Source: Myxococcales bacterium
GTDB lineage: Bacteria; Myxococcota; Polyangia; Nannocystales; Nannocystaceae
Length of the DNA: 64,000 nucleotides
Assembly (NCBI GenBank): GCA_016793465.1
Contig: JAEUJW010000013.1
Location: forward strand, 1 to 64,000
Reading direction: 5' to 3'
Shown here: positions 44,457 to 55,156 of the stretch, piece by piece
How the letters are laid out: the number at the start of each line of letters is the position of its first letter
Numbering within the stretch: the stretch's first letter is position 1
The notes under the pieces: model-generated
Told to the model about the DNA's origin: nothing
The model's database searches: none
What the model saw: the letters and a program-made list of their open reading frames with translations, nothing else
Made by a program: the position numbers and the translations under genes

Positions 44457-45272
44457 ATGATCCGCACTCCCCTCATCCTGGTCGCGAGCTTCGGGCTCTT
44501 GGCTGGTTGCGCCACGTCGTCCACGAATTCGACGGCTTCCAACAACCCCGACGCCGGCAAGGTCGACTACGACGCCGGCCAGTCGAGCCCCGGCTCGAGT
44601 GGCGGCGGCAGCAGCGGCAGCGGCGACAGCGGCAGCGGCAGCAGCACCGCTCCCAAGCCGAAAGGTGTCGACGCCACCAGCACCCACTCGCCTGGCATCG
44701 GTCCGAAGGTCGTCAAGAAGATCGCCTCCACCAAGCCGCCGAAGCCGACCGAGCCCACCGACCCCAAGACCCCGCCGAAGCGCAAGGGTCGCGTCGAGGT
44801 CAACGGTCTGCTGGCCGAGAGCTTCGCCGCCACCGCCGCCGACACGAAGATCCCGGATCTCTCGGCCGCCGGCGCCCCCAAGTCGCTCTTCATCGTCGGC
44901 AACCTCGACAACGCCGTCCCCCTGCCGACCAGCCTGAAGGCGCCGTTCGCCCTGCGCTTCACCGGCACGCTCAACGTCACCGAGGCCGCCGAGTACAAGC
45001 TCTGCCTCAACAGCAGCGACGGCTCGCGCCTCACCCTCGAGGGCACCGTGGCCGTCGATCACGACGGCATCCACGCGGCCAGCGAGAAGTGCGAGGTCTT
45101 CAGCCTCGAGCCCGGCGAGTACGCCCTCGAGGTCCAGTCGTTCCACATCTCGGCCACCCCGACCGTCGGCCTCCTGTGGGGCGTCGGCAAGGACAGCACC
45201 CCGACGGTGATCCCGAAGGGCAACCTGTTCAAGCCGACCGACGCCGACGCGCGCGTGAAGGCCAAGAAGTAA
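44457..45272 (+). CDS. Lipoprotein with C-terminal PA14-like domain
   Basis: The 271-residue precursor has lipobox GLLAGC (residues 13-18). A Ser/Gly-rich low-complexity segment (about 40-65) and a Pro/Lys region follow. The C-terminal 150 residues resemble a PA14 domain: FALRFTGTLNVTEAAEYKLC, SSDGSRLTLEG, VAVDHDGIHAA, LEPGEYALEVQSFH and VGLLWG are in the right order. PA14 domains bind carbohydrates in glycosidases and adhesins. The start has GAGGAAAG about six bases upstream, a good ribosome-binding site, in contrast to the leaderless-type starts elsewhere. A strong hairpin follows the stop. Confidence 0.78.
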   Translation: MIRTPLILVASFGLLAGCATSSTNSTASNNPDAGKVDYDAGQSSPGSSGGGSSGSGDSGSGSSTAPKPKGVDATSTHSPGIGPKVVKKIASTKPPKPTEPTDPKTPPKRKGRVEVNGLLAESFAATAADTKIPDLSAAGAPKSLFIVGNLDNAVPLPTSLKAPFALRFTGTLNVTEAAEYKLCLNSSDGSRLTLEGTVAVDHDGIHAASEKCEVFSLEPGEYALEVQSFHISATPTVGLLWGVGKDSTPTVIPKGNLFKPTDADARVKAKK

Positions 45273-45295
45273 GCGGGCCCGCTCCGCGACGCGAC

Positions 45296-45324
45296 GAGGC
45301 GCGCGCCCCTCCGGCGCGCGCCTC
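45296..45324. terminator. 12-bp GC hairpin between convergent genes
   Basis: GAGGCGCGCGCC (45296-45307), a five-base loop, and GGCGCGCGCCTC (45313-45324) form a perfect stem, followed by GTTTC. It sits between convergent genes and could terminate both. Confidence 0.65.
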
Positions 45325-45335
45325 GTTTCACTTCG

Positions 45336-46664
45336 TCACTCGTCCGCCGCGCACCCGAGCGTGACCCGCTGCGCCGGCGCGTCGGGCGAGACCAGCACGA
45401 AGTGCCCGAACCCCGCGCCGCGGGCCGTCGTGCCCGCGGGCACCGGCAGGTCGGCGACGCGATCGACATCCACACCGACCGTCCCGTTCATGCCGCGCAC
45501 GATCGGTGCGACCCGCCACTCGCCCTCGAGGAACTGCCCGAGCGCCACCAGTCCGTCGACCTGCAGGAGGTGCGAGCGCAGGTCGCGGTCGAGGTAGCTG
45601 AGCGGCATGTTGAACCCGCTGCCGTCGTCGCCGGCGAACTCGGCCTCGAGCAGCTGATCCTGCTGCAACCCCGGCAGCGAGGCGTCGGGCGGTATCTCGA
45701 CCCCGCCGAGCACGAAGATGCCCTCCGGGTCGGTCGCGACCTGGGCCGGCGCGATCGCCAGCGGCACCAGATCCGTCCAGCCCAGGCGATCGTGGCGGAA
45801 CGCGTCGGGCGGACCGTCGCCGACCACCGGCTTCAGCGTCAGCGTGCTGATCACCGTGTCGTGGAGCGGCTCGAGGTCCGGCGTCTCGCTGACGAGCTGC
45901 GCGTGCAGCCCGACCAGCACCACCGTCTCGGCCGCGCCGTCGGGCTGGGTCGTCGCCAGCAGCTCGACCTCGCGGATGGTCTCGAACTGGCTCGGCGTCG
46001 TCACGCACGACCCGCTGGTGTCGCCGTCGTCGTCCTCGTCCTCCTCGCTGCACGTCGACCAGAACTCGATCGTCCACGCGTCGTCGAGCGCGAGCGTGGT
46101 CCGGTCGAGCCGCGCGAGCGGAAGCTGCAGCGTGCTCGCCTCGCCGTCCGGCGGCGCCGCCACCAGGTGCGGCACGTGGGCCACGAACACCAGGCGGCGC
46201 GTCCACCCGCCGGCGCCGCCCGGGAACTCCGAGAGGTCGGGCGCCTCCTGCACCTCGCCGCGCTCCGGATCGCCGAGCCGCCACACGCGCGCGCCGCTCG
46301 GCCGGTCGTACAGCAGCCACGCCTCGCCGGGCATCGTCCCCGGCTGCAGGTCGAACCGCCCGTCCTGCGCCAGCTCGGTGACGTCGGTCGACGGCCCCTC
46401 GGGCCAGCCGCGCACGAACCTCCGCTTGTTCGCGTCGCTCGCGTACACCCACCCGCGCGTGCCCGACTCGTCGAGCACCACCAGCGCGTGCACGGTCCAC
46501 CCGGGCAGCACCTCCGGGTCGCGGACCTCGACGCTCAGGCGCTCGCACTGCAGCGGGAAGTCGAGCTGCAGGTCCGGCGCCGGGGCCGCGCAGGTCAGCG
46601 CGGGCAGAGCGATCAGGAGCGCGAGGCGCCGCATCCCCGCGAGCATACGCCATCCGCCGGTCAT
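45336..46664 (-). CDS. Exported protein of unknown function
   Basis: About 442 residues with an N-terminal signal (MRRLALLIALPALTCAAPAP); the Cys could be a non-canonical lipobox. The body is beta-rich, with repeated short strands separated by acidic or Gly/Pro turns and two Cys in a very acidic patch (EFWSTCSEEDEDDDGDTSGS), but no family is recognisable. ATG codons occur at 46664, 46646 and 46634. The first overlaps the bioA stop (ATGA), implying coupling to bioA; the last gives the shortest standard signal. Placement after bioA need not mean a biotin-related role. Confidence 0.6.
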   Translation of the reverse strand: MTGGWRMLAGMRRLALLIALPALTCAAPAPDLQLDFPLQCERLSVEVRDPEVLPGWTVHALVVLDESGTRGWVYASDANKRRFVRGWPEGPSTDVTELAQDGRFDLQPGTMPGEAWLLYDRPSGARVWRLGDPERGEVQEAPDLSEFPGGAGGWTRRLVFVAHVPHLVAAPPDGEASTLQLPLARLDRTTLALDDAWTIEFWSTCSEEDEDDDGDTSGSCVTTPSQFETIREVELLATTQPDGAAETVVLVGLHAQLVSETPDLEPLHDTVISTLTLKPVVGDGPPDAFRHDRLGWTDLVPLAIAPAQVATDPEGIFVLGGVEIPPDASLPGLQQDQLLEAEFAGDDGSGFNMPLSYLDRDLRSHLLQVDGLVALGQFLEGEWRVAPIVRGMNGTVGVDVDRVADLPVPAGTTARGAGFGHFVLVSPDAPAQRVTLGCAADE

Positions 46665-47998
46665 CGCCCGAGCACCGCGTCGATCGCCGCGACCGTCGCG
46701 TGCGCCAGCGTGTCGAGCTCGTCGTCGGCGATCACCAGCGGCGGCAGCCAGTAGACCGTGTCGTGCAGCGGCCGCAGCAGCACCCCGCGGGCCAGCGCCG
46801 CCGCGCGCAGCTCGAGCCCCAGCCGCCCGTCGGCCGGCGCGCGTTCGCCGTCGACGGTGAACGCCGCGATCATCCCGCACTGGCGGTGCGCGACGATCGC
46901 CGGGCACGCCGCGGCGACCGCCTCGCGCCGCCGCGCCATCGCGGTCACCCGCGCCGGCAGCCGCGCCAGCAGCCCGTCGGCCTGCCCGGGCCCGAGCAGC
47001 GCCAGCCCCGCGAGCGCGGCGGCGCAGGCGATCGGGTTGGCGGTGAACGTGTGGCTGTGCAAGAAGCTGCGGGCCGGCGATCCGGTGAACGCGTCCTCGA
47101 AGCCCTCGCGGATGAGCACCGCCGCCAGCGGCAGCACCCCGGCCAGCCCCTTGCTGAGGCACAGGAAGTCGGGCCGCAGCCCCGGGGCCCACGCGCTGGC
47201 GAACAGTCGGCCGGTGCGCCCGAACCCGACCGCGATCTCGTCGGCGATCACGTCGATCCCGAGATCCTGCGCCGCCTTGACGATCTTTTGATAGAAGCCG
47301 AGGCCCGGCATCGCCATCCGGCCCGCGCACTGCACCAGCGGCTCGACCACCAGCGCCGTCAGCGACGCCGCGTGCTCCGCGAGCAGCGCGACGGCCCGCT
47401 CGGCCTCGGGTGTATCAGCCCCCAGATCGCCCGCAGGCACCGCCGGATGCCGCGGAAACGCCGGCGCGGGCAGCTCGAGCACGTCCATGAGCAGCGGCTG
47501 GAAGGTGTCGCGATAGACCCCCGAGCCGCACAGCGCCAGCGCCCCCAGGGTCTCGCCGTGGTAGCTGTTGGTCAGGGTGGCGAAGCGTGTGCGTGCGAGC
47601 TCGCCGGTCTGGCGGCGCCGCTGGTAGCTCAGCTTCAGCGCCACCTCGACCGCGGCCGACCCGCAGTCGGCGTAGAACACCCGCCCGTAGCCCGGCGGCG
47701 CCGCCGCGAGCAGCGCCTCGGCCAGCTCGACCGCCGGCGCGTGGGTGAAGCCGGCGAACATCACGTGGTCGAGGTTCGCGGCCTGGCGGGCGACGGCCGC
47801 CGCGATCGCCGGGTGTCCGTGGCCGTGGATGCACGTCCACCACGACGAGATCGCGTCGAGGATGCGCCGCCCCGCCGCATCCTCCAGCCAGCAGCCGCGG
47901 GCCCGCTCGACCGCGATCGGCGGCAAGCGCTCGAGGTCGGCGAAGTGGGTGGCCGGGTGCCACAGGACCGCGCGGTCGCGGTCTTCGAGGGTGGCCAT
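46661..47998 (-). CDS. bioA: Adenosylmethionine-8-amino-7-oxononanoate aminotransferase
   Basis: BioA transfers the amino group of S-adenosylmethionine to KAPA to give DAPA in biotin synthesis. The 445-residue PLP enzyme has LWHPATHF at the N terminus, SSWWTCIHGHGHP (a BioA signature), FYADCGSAAVEVALKL, TNSYHGETLGALA, IADEIAVGFGRTG, the PLP Lys in LCLSKGLAGV and HSHTFTANPIACAAA. The ATG at 47998 follows a clear TTGACG-N17-GAGTCT sequence. No bioB, bioD or bioF gene is nearby. Confidence 0.95.
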   Translation of the reverse strand: MATLEDRDRAVLWHPATHFADLERLPPIAVERARGCWLEDAAGRRILDAISSWWTCIHGHGHPAIAAAVARQAANLDHVMFAGFTHAPAVELAEALLAAAPPGYGRVFYADCGSAAVEVALKLSYQRRRQTGELARTRFATLTNSYHGETLGALALCGSGVYRDTFQPLLMDVLELPAPAFPRHPAVPAGDLGADTPEAERAVALLAEHAASLTALVVEPLVQCAGRMAMPGLGFYQKIVKAAQDLGIDVIADEIAVGFGRTGRLFASAWAPGLRPDFLCLSKGLAGVLPLAAVLIREGFEDAFTGSPARSFLHSHTFTANPIACAAALAGLALLGPGQADGLLARLPARVTAMARRREAVAAACPAIVAHRQCGMIAAFTVDGERAPADGRLGLELRAAALARGVLLRPLHDTVYWLPPLVIADDELDTLAHATVAAIDAVLGR

Positions 47999-48005
47999 GG
48001 CCGCG

Positions 48006-48034
48006 AGACTCGACGGGGCGGGCGTCCGCGTCAA
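48006..48034 (-). promoter_or_regulatory. Putative promoter TTGACG-N17-GAGTCT for bioA
   Basis: On the minus strand TTGACG (48034-48029) and GAGTCT (48011-48006) are spaced by 17 bases and the ATG follows seven bases later. The -35 is the closest to consensus in the window. Confidence 0.6.
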
Positions 48035-48141
48035 GCGGCCCGCATGTTCCCCGTTGCCAGCGGGCCTCGCCTCGCGCAACCTCTGGCATACGCTGCGGCC
48101 GAGGTCTCTCGCGGTCGTGCGCCTCGTCACGGGACTCTCAC

Positions 48142-48855
48142 ATGCGCCTCTCGACCCTGTCTCGAACGTTGCTCCTCGGCCTCGTCGCCGCCACCGGCGG
48201 GTGCGTCCTCTACGGCCAGCCCGAGGACCTGAAGACCTGCGAAGAGGTCATCTGCGGCGCCAACGCCTCGTGCGGCGGCGACAAGGCCGAGTGCTTCTGC
48301 GAGGCCGGCTACGAGGGCAACCCGTACGACGGTTGCCAGGCGACCATGCCGATCGTCGACGACAGCTGCAACGTGTCGTGCGGTCAGTCCGCCTACTGCT
48401 CCGAGGGCGCCTGCTACTGCGAACTCGATCACGTGCCGGTCTGCGGGTCCAACGCCGGGTGCTTCCCCGAGGCCCGCCTGTGCGACAAGGTCGAGGACTG
48501 TCCCAACGGCGCCGACGAGTCGGTGGCCGCGTGCAGCCCCTCGCTGTTCCAGGAGGTGCTGCTCACCGATCGCTGCGACGACGGCGAGGACGTGCAGTGG
48601 AAGCTCTACGGCCTCGATCGCGACTGGTCGTGGCCCGGCGGCGAGGACGTGTTTCGCACCGGCGGTTACCTCGTCGACGTGTATCAGACCATCCAGTGCT
48701 TCGAAGGCGAGGTGTTCTGCTTCGCCGGCGCCGCGGGCAACAACACGTGGGGCTTCAACCTCGACGGCACCGGCGAATGCGAGAACTGCTGCTACCTGTG
48801 CGGCAACGAGGGCTACGGCCTGATCGACTTCGGCTTCCTCGATTGCAACGCGTAG
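48142..48855 (+). CDS. Cys-rich lipoprotein with EGF-like and LDL-receptor-A-like modules
   Basis: The 237-residue precursor has lipobox TGGC (about residue 21). The next part has an EGF-like unit (CGANASCGGDKAECFCEAGY then NPYDGC) and a second shorter Cys-rich unit (CGQSAYCSEGACYCELDHV). An LDLa-like unit follows (CFPEARLCDKVEDCPNGADE), with the acidic calcium-binding pattern D-x3-DC...DE. The C-terminal 95 residues are also Cys-rich and unknown. These modules are typical of animal extracellular proteins and have been seen in some myxobacterial surface proteins. The role is unknown; calcium-stabilised ligand binding is plausible. Confidence 0.75.
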   Translation: MRLSTLSRTLLLGLVAATGGCVLYGQPEDLKTCEEVICGANASCGGDKAECFCEAGYEGNPYDGCQATMPIVDDSCNVSCGQSAYCSEGACYCELDHVPVCGSNAGCFPEARLCDKVEDCPNGADESVAACSPSLFQEVLLTDRCDDGEDVQWKLYGLDRDWSWPGGEDVFRTGGYLVDVYQTIQCFEGEVFCFAGAAGNNTWGFNLDGTGECENCCYLCGNEGYGLIDFGFLDCNA

Positions 48856-48912
48856 AAGCCCGCCCCGGGCCCTTGCAATCGCCGCGGTTTGTCGGTACGT
48901 CTCATGCGCCAC

Positions 48913-48934
48913 GGCCCTCCGGGCCCGGGTTTTT
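48913..48934 (+). terminator. Rho-independent-like terminator
   Basis: GGCCC-TCC-GGGCC followed by CGGG and five T lies 58 bases after the EGF/LDLa gene and before the next start at 48974. It separates this lipoprotein from the downstream signalling cluster. Confidence 0.6.
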
Positions 48935-48973
48935 GCGCCGCGCAATGAGCCTCGTCCCTGAAGTGACCGCCCC

Positions 48974-49441
48974 ATGACAGAGATCGCCCAGCTCTTCGAG
49001 TCCGCGCTGCGCCAGAACCGCGCCAATCTCCTGCGCAAGGCGGCGATCAACACCGTCGCCAAGATGCCGGCGCAGACCACCCTGCGCGAGCTGCTGACGA
49101 GCGAGGCCGGGGCCTCGATCCGCGAGCTCACCCTCGTCGAGCTGCGCGAGGCGCTCGCGGGCCTCGCCGTCGCGGCCCGCCCCGCCGCCGATCCGGCCCG
49201 CGCCGGCGGACGACGCGTCGTCGCCAGCAGCGGCCCGAGCACCCCCGAGAGCCGCGAGGCCAAGCTCTACCGACAAATCATCGAGGCCGTGACGAGCGAC
49301 GCCAAGACCATCGGCCAGCTCGCCAAGGTCGTCGAGGTCGACGTCGCCGAGCTCCGCGGCTACCTCGCGTGGATGAAGAAGATGGGCAAGATCGACAGCA
49401 CCGGCCGCGCCCGGGCCACCCGTTACCACCTCCCCCGGTAG
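48974..49441 (+). CDS. Small protein with winged-helix-like C terminus, first gene of signalling cluster
   Basis: A 155-residue protein. The N-terminal half is helical (FESALRQNRANLLRKAAIN; TLRELLTSEAG), followed by an Ala/Arg-rich linker. The C-terminal 60 residues (EAKLYRQIIEAV, TIGQLAKVVEVDVAELRGYL, KMGKIDSTGRARATRYHLP) look like a winged helix with a basic wing. A DNA-binding regulator is likely but I cannot name a family. It stands first in a run of five same-strand genes (gaps 69, 3, 2 and -4 bases), preceded by a terminator-like hairpin, which suggests it is part of that unit. Confidence 0.6.
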   Translation: MTEIAQLFESALRQNRANLLRKAAINTVAKMPAQTTLRELLTSEAGASIRELTLVELREALAGLAVAARPAADPARAGGRRVVASSGPSTPESREAKLYRQIIEAVTSDAKTIGQLAKVVEVDVAELRGYLAWMKKMGKIDSTGRARATRYHLPR

Positions 49442-49510
49442 CGCCTGACGGCCAGGGCAGGGCGCCGACGCTTGCCCCGCGCCGCAGAGTGCGGGATCCT
49501 TCCCGGCCGC

Positions 49511-49942
49511 ATGGACCCCACCGAGTCCGAGCCCGAGTCCGAGTTCTGCCAGCAGGTCGCCGTGCTGAAGCACGACCTCGGCAAGTACGTGGCGTGGATG
49601 TCCGCCAACCTCGACGACAGCCACTGGCAAGGTCCCGTGCGCGACGACCTCATCGACGCGCTGAGCCGCGACCTGCTGCGCACCCGCACCCCGCAGGAGG
49701 GCCCGCCGGAGCCCGCGTGGGGCGTGTGGGACCGCCTCAGCGCCGGCCTGCCGCGCCCGTTCCCCGCGCCCGAGCTCGACCGCGTCGACGCCGCCGTCGC
49801 GGTGCTCCGCGCCGCCGAGCCCGCGCTCCGCACGCGCGACCGCGCCGCCCTCGCGGCCGTGCGCGGCGACCTGCGCGCGGCGCAGCGGACCATCCGCACC
49901 GCGCTGCAGCAGCTGCACCGCCGCCTGCAGGCCGAGGGCTGA
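49511..49942 (+). CDS. Small helical protein of unknown function in signalling cluster
   Basis: A 143-residue, all-helical protein beginning MDPTESEPESEFCQQVAVL, then KHDLGKYVAWMSANL and a C-terminal helical pair rich in Ala/Arg (LRAAQRTIRTALQQLHRRLQ). The KHDLGKY stretch is reminiscent of histidine-containing helices in phosphotransfer proteins, so an HPt-like role is conceivable, but this is speculation. It lies three bases upstream of the receiver/sigma-54 activator gene and is surely co-translated with it. The ATG at 49511 is chosen; the in-frame upstream ATG adds 13 unlikely residues. Confidence 0.55.
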   Translation: MDPTESEPESEFCQQVAVLKHDLGKYVAWMSANLDDSHWQGPVRDDLIDALSRDLLRTRTPQEGPPEPAWGVWDRLSAGLPRPFPAPELDRVDAAVAVLRAAEPALRTRDRAALAAVRGDLRAAQRTIRTALQQLHRRLQAEG

Positions 49943-49945
49943 TCG

Positions 49946-51616
<1,671 letters not shown>

Positions 51617-51618
51617 CC

Positions 51619-54600
51619 ATGAGGACAGGTCCGAAAGCGCAGGTCCGAACGCGCAGGTGGTCCCGCCTGCGCCGCGCCGCGCTCGCGCTCGGTCTGATCG
51701 CAACCACGCCGGGCGTCGCCGCCGCCGCGCCGGCCCCCGCCGCCAAGAAAGCCCCGAGCAAGGCCGCGCCGGGCAAGGCCCCGCCGCTCGTCGAGGACCC
51801 GACCGAGCTGCCGCTGCCGCCCGGCGACAGCGTCGACGCGCCGAGCGACAGCGGCGACGAGTTCGGCGACCCCGCGCCGCTCACCCAGCAGCAGCGCGAG
51901 GAGGAGTTCGACCTCCACCTCAGCCGGGCCCAGCGGGCCGAGCGCGAGGGCCGCGTCGACGACGCCATGCGCGAGTACACGGCCGCCCTGAAGCTCATGC
52001 CCGGCGACCCCGACGCGCTGAAGGGCCGGGCCTACCTCCGCTTCAAGCGCACCAAGGAGAACACCTGCCCGCGCCGCGCCATCGAGGACCTGCGGCTGCT
52101 CCGCACCTACGACCCGCGCGGCCTGTGGCTCGAGGCGCGCGGCCCGCTGGTCGAGTGGATGGCCCACTGCGACAGCCGCATGGCCACCGAGCGCCTCGCG
52201 CTCGCGCAGGAGCTCGCCGAGGAGGACCCGAAGACGCCGTCGCGGCCCTACAACATCCGCTTCGTGATCGCCGAGCTGCTCAACGACGAGGCCCAGGCCG
52301 CCGGCCGCGAGCGCGAGCGCCGGGACCTGCGGGCCGCCGCGCTCGAGCAGCTGACCAACTACCGCCGCGACTGCACGGCCACCGGCCACGCCCCCGCGCC
52401 CGAGGCGCTGCGCCTGCAGGCCACGCTCTACCGCGAGGCCGACGACTTCGAGTCGGCCATCCGCACCTTCAACGAGCTGATCGAGCGCGCCCCCGGGACC
52501 GCGTTCGCCAAGCAGGCCAAGAAGGAGGTCGACGACCTGAAGCTGCAGGTCCAGCTCGACAAGCTCGAGAAGGACCAGGGCGGGCGCCCGAGCGAGGCCG
52601 CCGAGCAGGCCTACGTGCAGGCCACCGCGGCCATGCGCGCCGGCGACTTCGTGGCGGCCGAGCGCGCCCTCGACTCCGCGATCGCCGACTCGCCGTGGTT
52701 CCCCAAGGCCCACTACGCGCTCGGCATCATCCACGCCCGGAATCAGCGCTTCGCCAAGGCCGTTGAGGAGCTGACGATCAGCATCCGCATGGATCGCTTC
52801 GACTACGAGGCGCAGATGGCGCTCGGCCTGCTCTACAAGAAGGAATTCGCCGGGGCCGAGGACGAGCGGGCCATCCAGCACCTGAAGGCGGCGCTGCTGC
52901 TGCGCCCCGATCTCTACCACCTCGACTTCCACCTCGGCGCGCTGTACGCCCGCATCGACCGCGAGCGCGCCCGCTACCACTACACGCGCTTCCTCAACTC
53001 GCCGGTCCCCGACGACGACCCCGACCGCGAGCCCGCCCGCCGCGCGCGCGACGAGCTCAACCGCGAGACCACGCCCGACGACAGCCTGTTCTTCGTCAGC
53101 GAGCCGCCCCGCGACCTCCGCCTCGAGCCCGAGCTGCAGCGCATGATCAACGAGGCCTACCTGCGGGTCTCCGAGGAGCAGGACTTCAAGGCCGCCGAGC
53201 GGGTGCTGGAGCGCGCCAGGAAGAAGTTCCCCGACCAGGAGATCGTGCTCAACGAGCTCGCCAAGGTCGCCTTCGCCCTCGAGCGCACCGGCGACGCCCG
53301 CGAGTTCTGGGAGAAGTCGCTCGAGATGAAGGAGGACCAGAAGGAGGTCCACGAGCGCCTCGGCCTCCTGCTCGAGAAGGACCTGCCGCGCGACGGCGAG
53401 GTCCACCTGCGCCGCGCCGCCGACCTCGGCTCGACCACCGCGCGCTTTCGCCTGGCCCAGCTGCTGTGGAACGACTACAGCATCCTCGACGCCTCCGAGG
53501 AGCTCGACCGCTACCTGCAGGAGGCCAGCGAGCTCGACCTCTACTGGGCCACCGCGCCGCGCCTGCGCGAGCGCATGGACCAGGTGTTCCTGCGCATCTA
53601 CCTCGCGATCTCGGCGCTGCTGCTGGCGCTGATCGCCATCCCGGCCTGGCAGATCTACCGCCGCCTACGCGGCGCCTCGCTGGCCCAGCTGCTCACCCGG
53701 GCCCCGAAGAGCTTCCCCGAGGTCGCGCGCATCCTCAGCCTCATCCGCCACGAAATTCTCAAGCACAATACCGCCTTCCTGTCCGACGTCGGCCGCGCGC
53801 TCGAGATGGACGAGCCCGACGCCGAGGCCCGGGCCGCGATCGTCGCGCGCCGGCTGTTCGGCGAGCGTCGCGGCGGCAGCCCGGCCCAGCCCGACCGCGA
53901 GGGCGGGATCCAGGAGCGCGGCATCTACGGGCGCTTCCTCGGCTACACCCTCGAGCTGCAGAAGGTCGGGCGCAGCCACGGCGTCACCCTGAACCTCTAC
54001 CGCAAGGACCCGACCTTCAGCGCCATGATCGACGCCTTCGAGGACCTGCGCGGCCTCGCCGAGCTGCCGCGCACGTCGATGCGCGAGCGGCCCACCATCA
54101 AGCTCGAGTGGGCCAGGCGCCTCAACCGCAGCGGCCACGTGCTCGGTCGCAAGGCCTTCGAGTCGCTGAGCGACCTCATCCAGTCGCTGTGCATCGTCGA
54201 GGTCGACGCCGCCTTCGTGCACGAGGTGTTCCGCCACGTGTGCGCCGAGGCCCAGTTCGGCGGCGTGCAGATCGCCGAGCTCGCGGTGTCGGGGACGGCC
54301 GCGCGGGTGCGGGTGTTCCGCACCGACCTCGAGGACATCCTGACCAACGTGATCCGCAACTCGCTGCACTCGAGCGTGCTCTACGCGCCCAAGCCGATCG
54401 CCCTCGGCGTCGCGCTCGTCACCGAGATGGACGAGATCACGGGCCTCGTGACCCTGGCCATCCGCATCCAGGACCGTTCGAACGAGCAGCTCAGCAACGA
54501 GATGCTGCGCGGCCGCTACGTCGAGCGCGGCATGGGCATCACCGCCGACCTGCTCTCGCGCTACGACGGCTCGATCGCCGTCGAGCCCGAGCCGGGCTGG

Positions 54601-54648
54601 CAGAAGGCGGTCGTGCTGCGGTTCTTCACCGTCGAGGAGGGCTCATGA
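51619..54648 (+). CDS. Periplasmic TPR sensor fused to divergent histidine-kinase-like domain
   Basis: A 1009-residue protein. A signal sequence (about 18-38, LRRAALALGLIATTPGVAAA) is followed by Pro/Ala linkers and many TPR-like helices (about 90-640). One membrane helix (about 655-676, LAISALLLALIAIPAW) leads to a cytoplasmic module with LIRHEILKHNTAFLSDVGRA (about 705-724), like the H-box helix of histidine kinases. Then comes an ATPase-like region with an N-box-like DILTNVIRNSLHSS (about 905) and G-box-like RGMGITADLLSRYDGSIAV. Classical DxGxG is absent, so it is a divergent kinase or phosphatase. It overlaps the following receiver gene by ATGA. The first codons contain a 14-bp imperfect tandem repeat (51627-51654). 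Confidence 0.72.
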   Translation: MRTGPKAQVRTRRWSRLRRAALALGLIATTPGVAAAAPAPAAKKAPSKAAPGKAPPLVEDPTELPLPPGDSVDAPSDSGDEFGDPAPLTQQQREEEFDLHLSRAQRAEREGRVDDAMREYTAALKLMPGDPDALKGRAYLRFKRTKENTCPRRAIEDLRLLRTYDPRGLWLEARGPLVEWMAHCDSRMATERLALAQELAEEDPKTPSRPYNIRFVIAELLNDEAQAAGRERERRDLRAAALEQLTNYRRDCTATGHAPAPEALRLQATLYREADDFESAIRTFNELIERAPGTAFAKQAKKEVDDLKLQVQLDKLEKDQGGRPSEAAEQAYVQATAAMRAGDFVAAERALDSAIADSPWFPKAHYALGIIHARNQRFAKAVEELTISIRMDRFDYEAQMALGLLYKKEFAGAEDERAIQHLKAALLLRPDLYHLDFHLGALYARIDRERARYHYTRFLNSPVPDDDPDREPARRARDELNRETTPDDSLFFVSEPPRDLRLEPELQRMINEAYLRVSEEQDFKAAERVLERARKKFPDQEIVLNELAKVAFALERTGDAREFWEKSLEMKEDQKEVHERLGLLLEKDLPRDGEVHLRRAADLGSTTARFRLAQLLWNDYSILDASEELDRYLQEASELDLYWATAPRLRERMDQVFLRIYLAISALLLALIAIPAWQIYRRLRGASLAQLLTRAPKSFPEVARILSLIRHEILKHNTAFLSDVGRALEMDEPDAEARAAIVARRLFGERRGGSPAQPDREGGIQERGIYGRFLGYTLELQKVGRSHGVTLNLYRKDPTFSAMIDAFEDLRGLAELPRTSMRERPTIKLEWARRLNRSGHVLGRKAFESLSDLIQSLCIVEVDAAFVHEVFRHVCAEAQFGGVQIAELAVSGTAARVRVFRTDLEDILTNVIRNSLHSSVLYAPKPIALGVALVTEMDEITGLVTLAIRIQDRSNEQLSNEMLRGRYVERGMGITADLLSRYDGSIAVEPEPGWQKAVVLRFFTVEEGS

Positions 54649-55112
54649 GCGCCGAGATCCGCGTGCTCGTCGTCGAGGACGGCGACGAGTACCTGACCAA
54701 CCTGACCACGTTCGTCGCCGGCGGGATCCGCTACACCCAGGCCAAGAGCGGCGAGCAGGCTTGCGGGCTGCTGGCCAGCGTGCAGCCCGACCTCGTGTAC
54801 CTCGACATGCGCTTCGATCGCACGCCGATCGCCGCGCTGCTCGGCGACCTCGTGGCCCTCACGGCCCGCTTCAACGGCGACGTGGCGCGCGCGCGCAGCT
54901 TCCAGCAGGACAACCAGGGCCTGTTCATCCTGCGGGCCCTGCGCGACGCCGGGTTCGCCGGACCGGTGATCCTGTCCTACGACTTCGGGCGCGAGGAGCG
55001 GCGCTTCAAGGCGCTGTCGGACAAGGACCCGGCGCTCAGCTACTGCCCCGACTACGCCGACGCCTCGGAGATCCTGGCCGCGATCCAGCGCGCGGTCGGC
55101 CGGCGGATCTGA
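54645..55112 (+). CDS. Stand-alone non-canonical extended receiver
   Basis: The 155-residue protein is a receiver: VLVVEDGDEYLTN, LVYLDMRFD with the phospho-acceptor Asp (54), ILSYDF and a last helix, but no output domain. As in the sigma-54 activator of the same cluster, the phospho-Asp is followed by Phe-Asp and about 30 extra residues (RTPIAALLGDLVALTARFNG) before a QGLFILRALR helix, and the Lys-Pro is missing. The shared insertion suggests that both receivers are read by the same divergent kinase. The ATG overlaps the kinase stop (ATGA). Confidence 0.78.
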   Translation: MSAEIRVLVVEDGDEYLTNLTTFVAGGIRYTQAKSGEQACGLLASVQPDLVYLDMRFDRTPIAALLGDLVALTARFNGDVARARSFQQDNQGLFILRALRDAGFAGPVILSYDFGREERRFKALSDKDPALSYCPDYADASEILAAIQRAVGRRI

Positions 55113-55144
55113 CGCGGGCCGTTCCGTTCGCGCCGGCGATCGGC

Positions 55145-55150
55145 GACACT
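55145..55150 (+). promoter_or_regulatory. Putative -10 box GACACT, thioesterase gene
   Basis: GACACT ends six bases before the GTG at 55157. TTCCGT lies 17 bases upstream and could be a weak -35. Confidence 0.4.
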
Positions 55151-55156
55151 CTCGCC

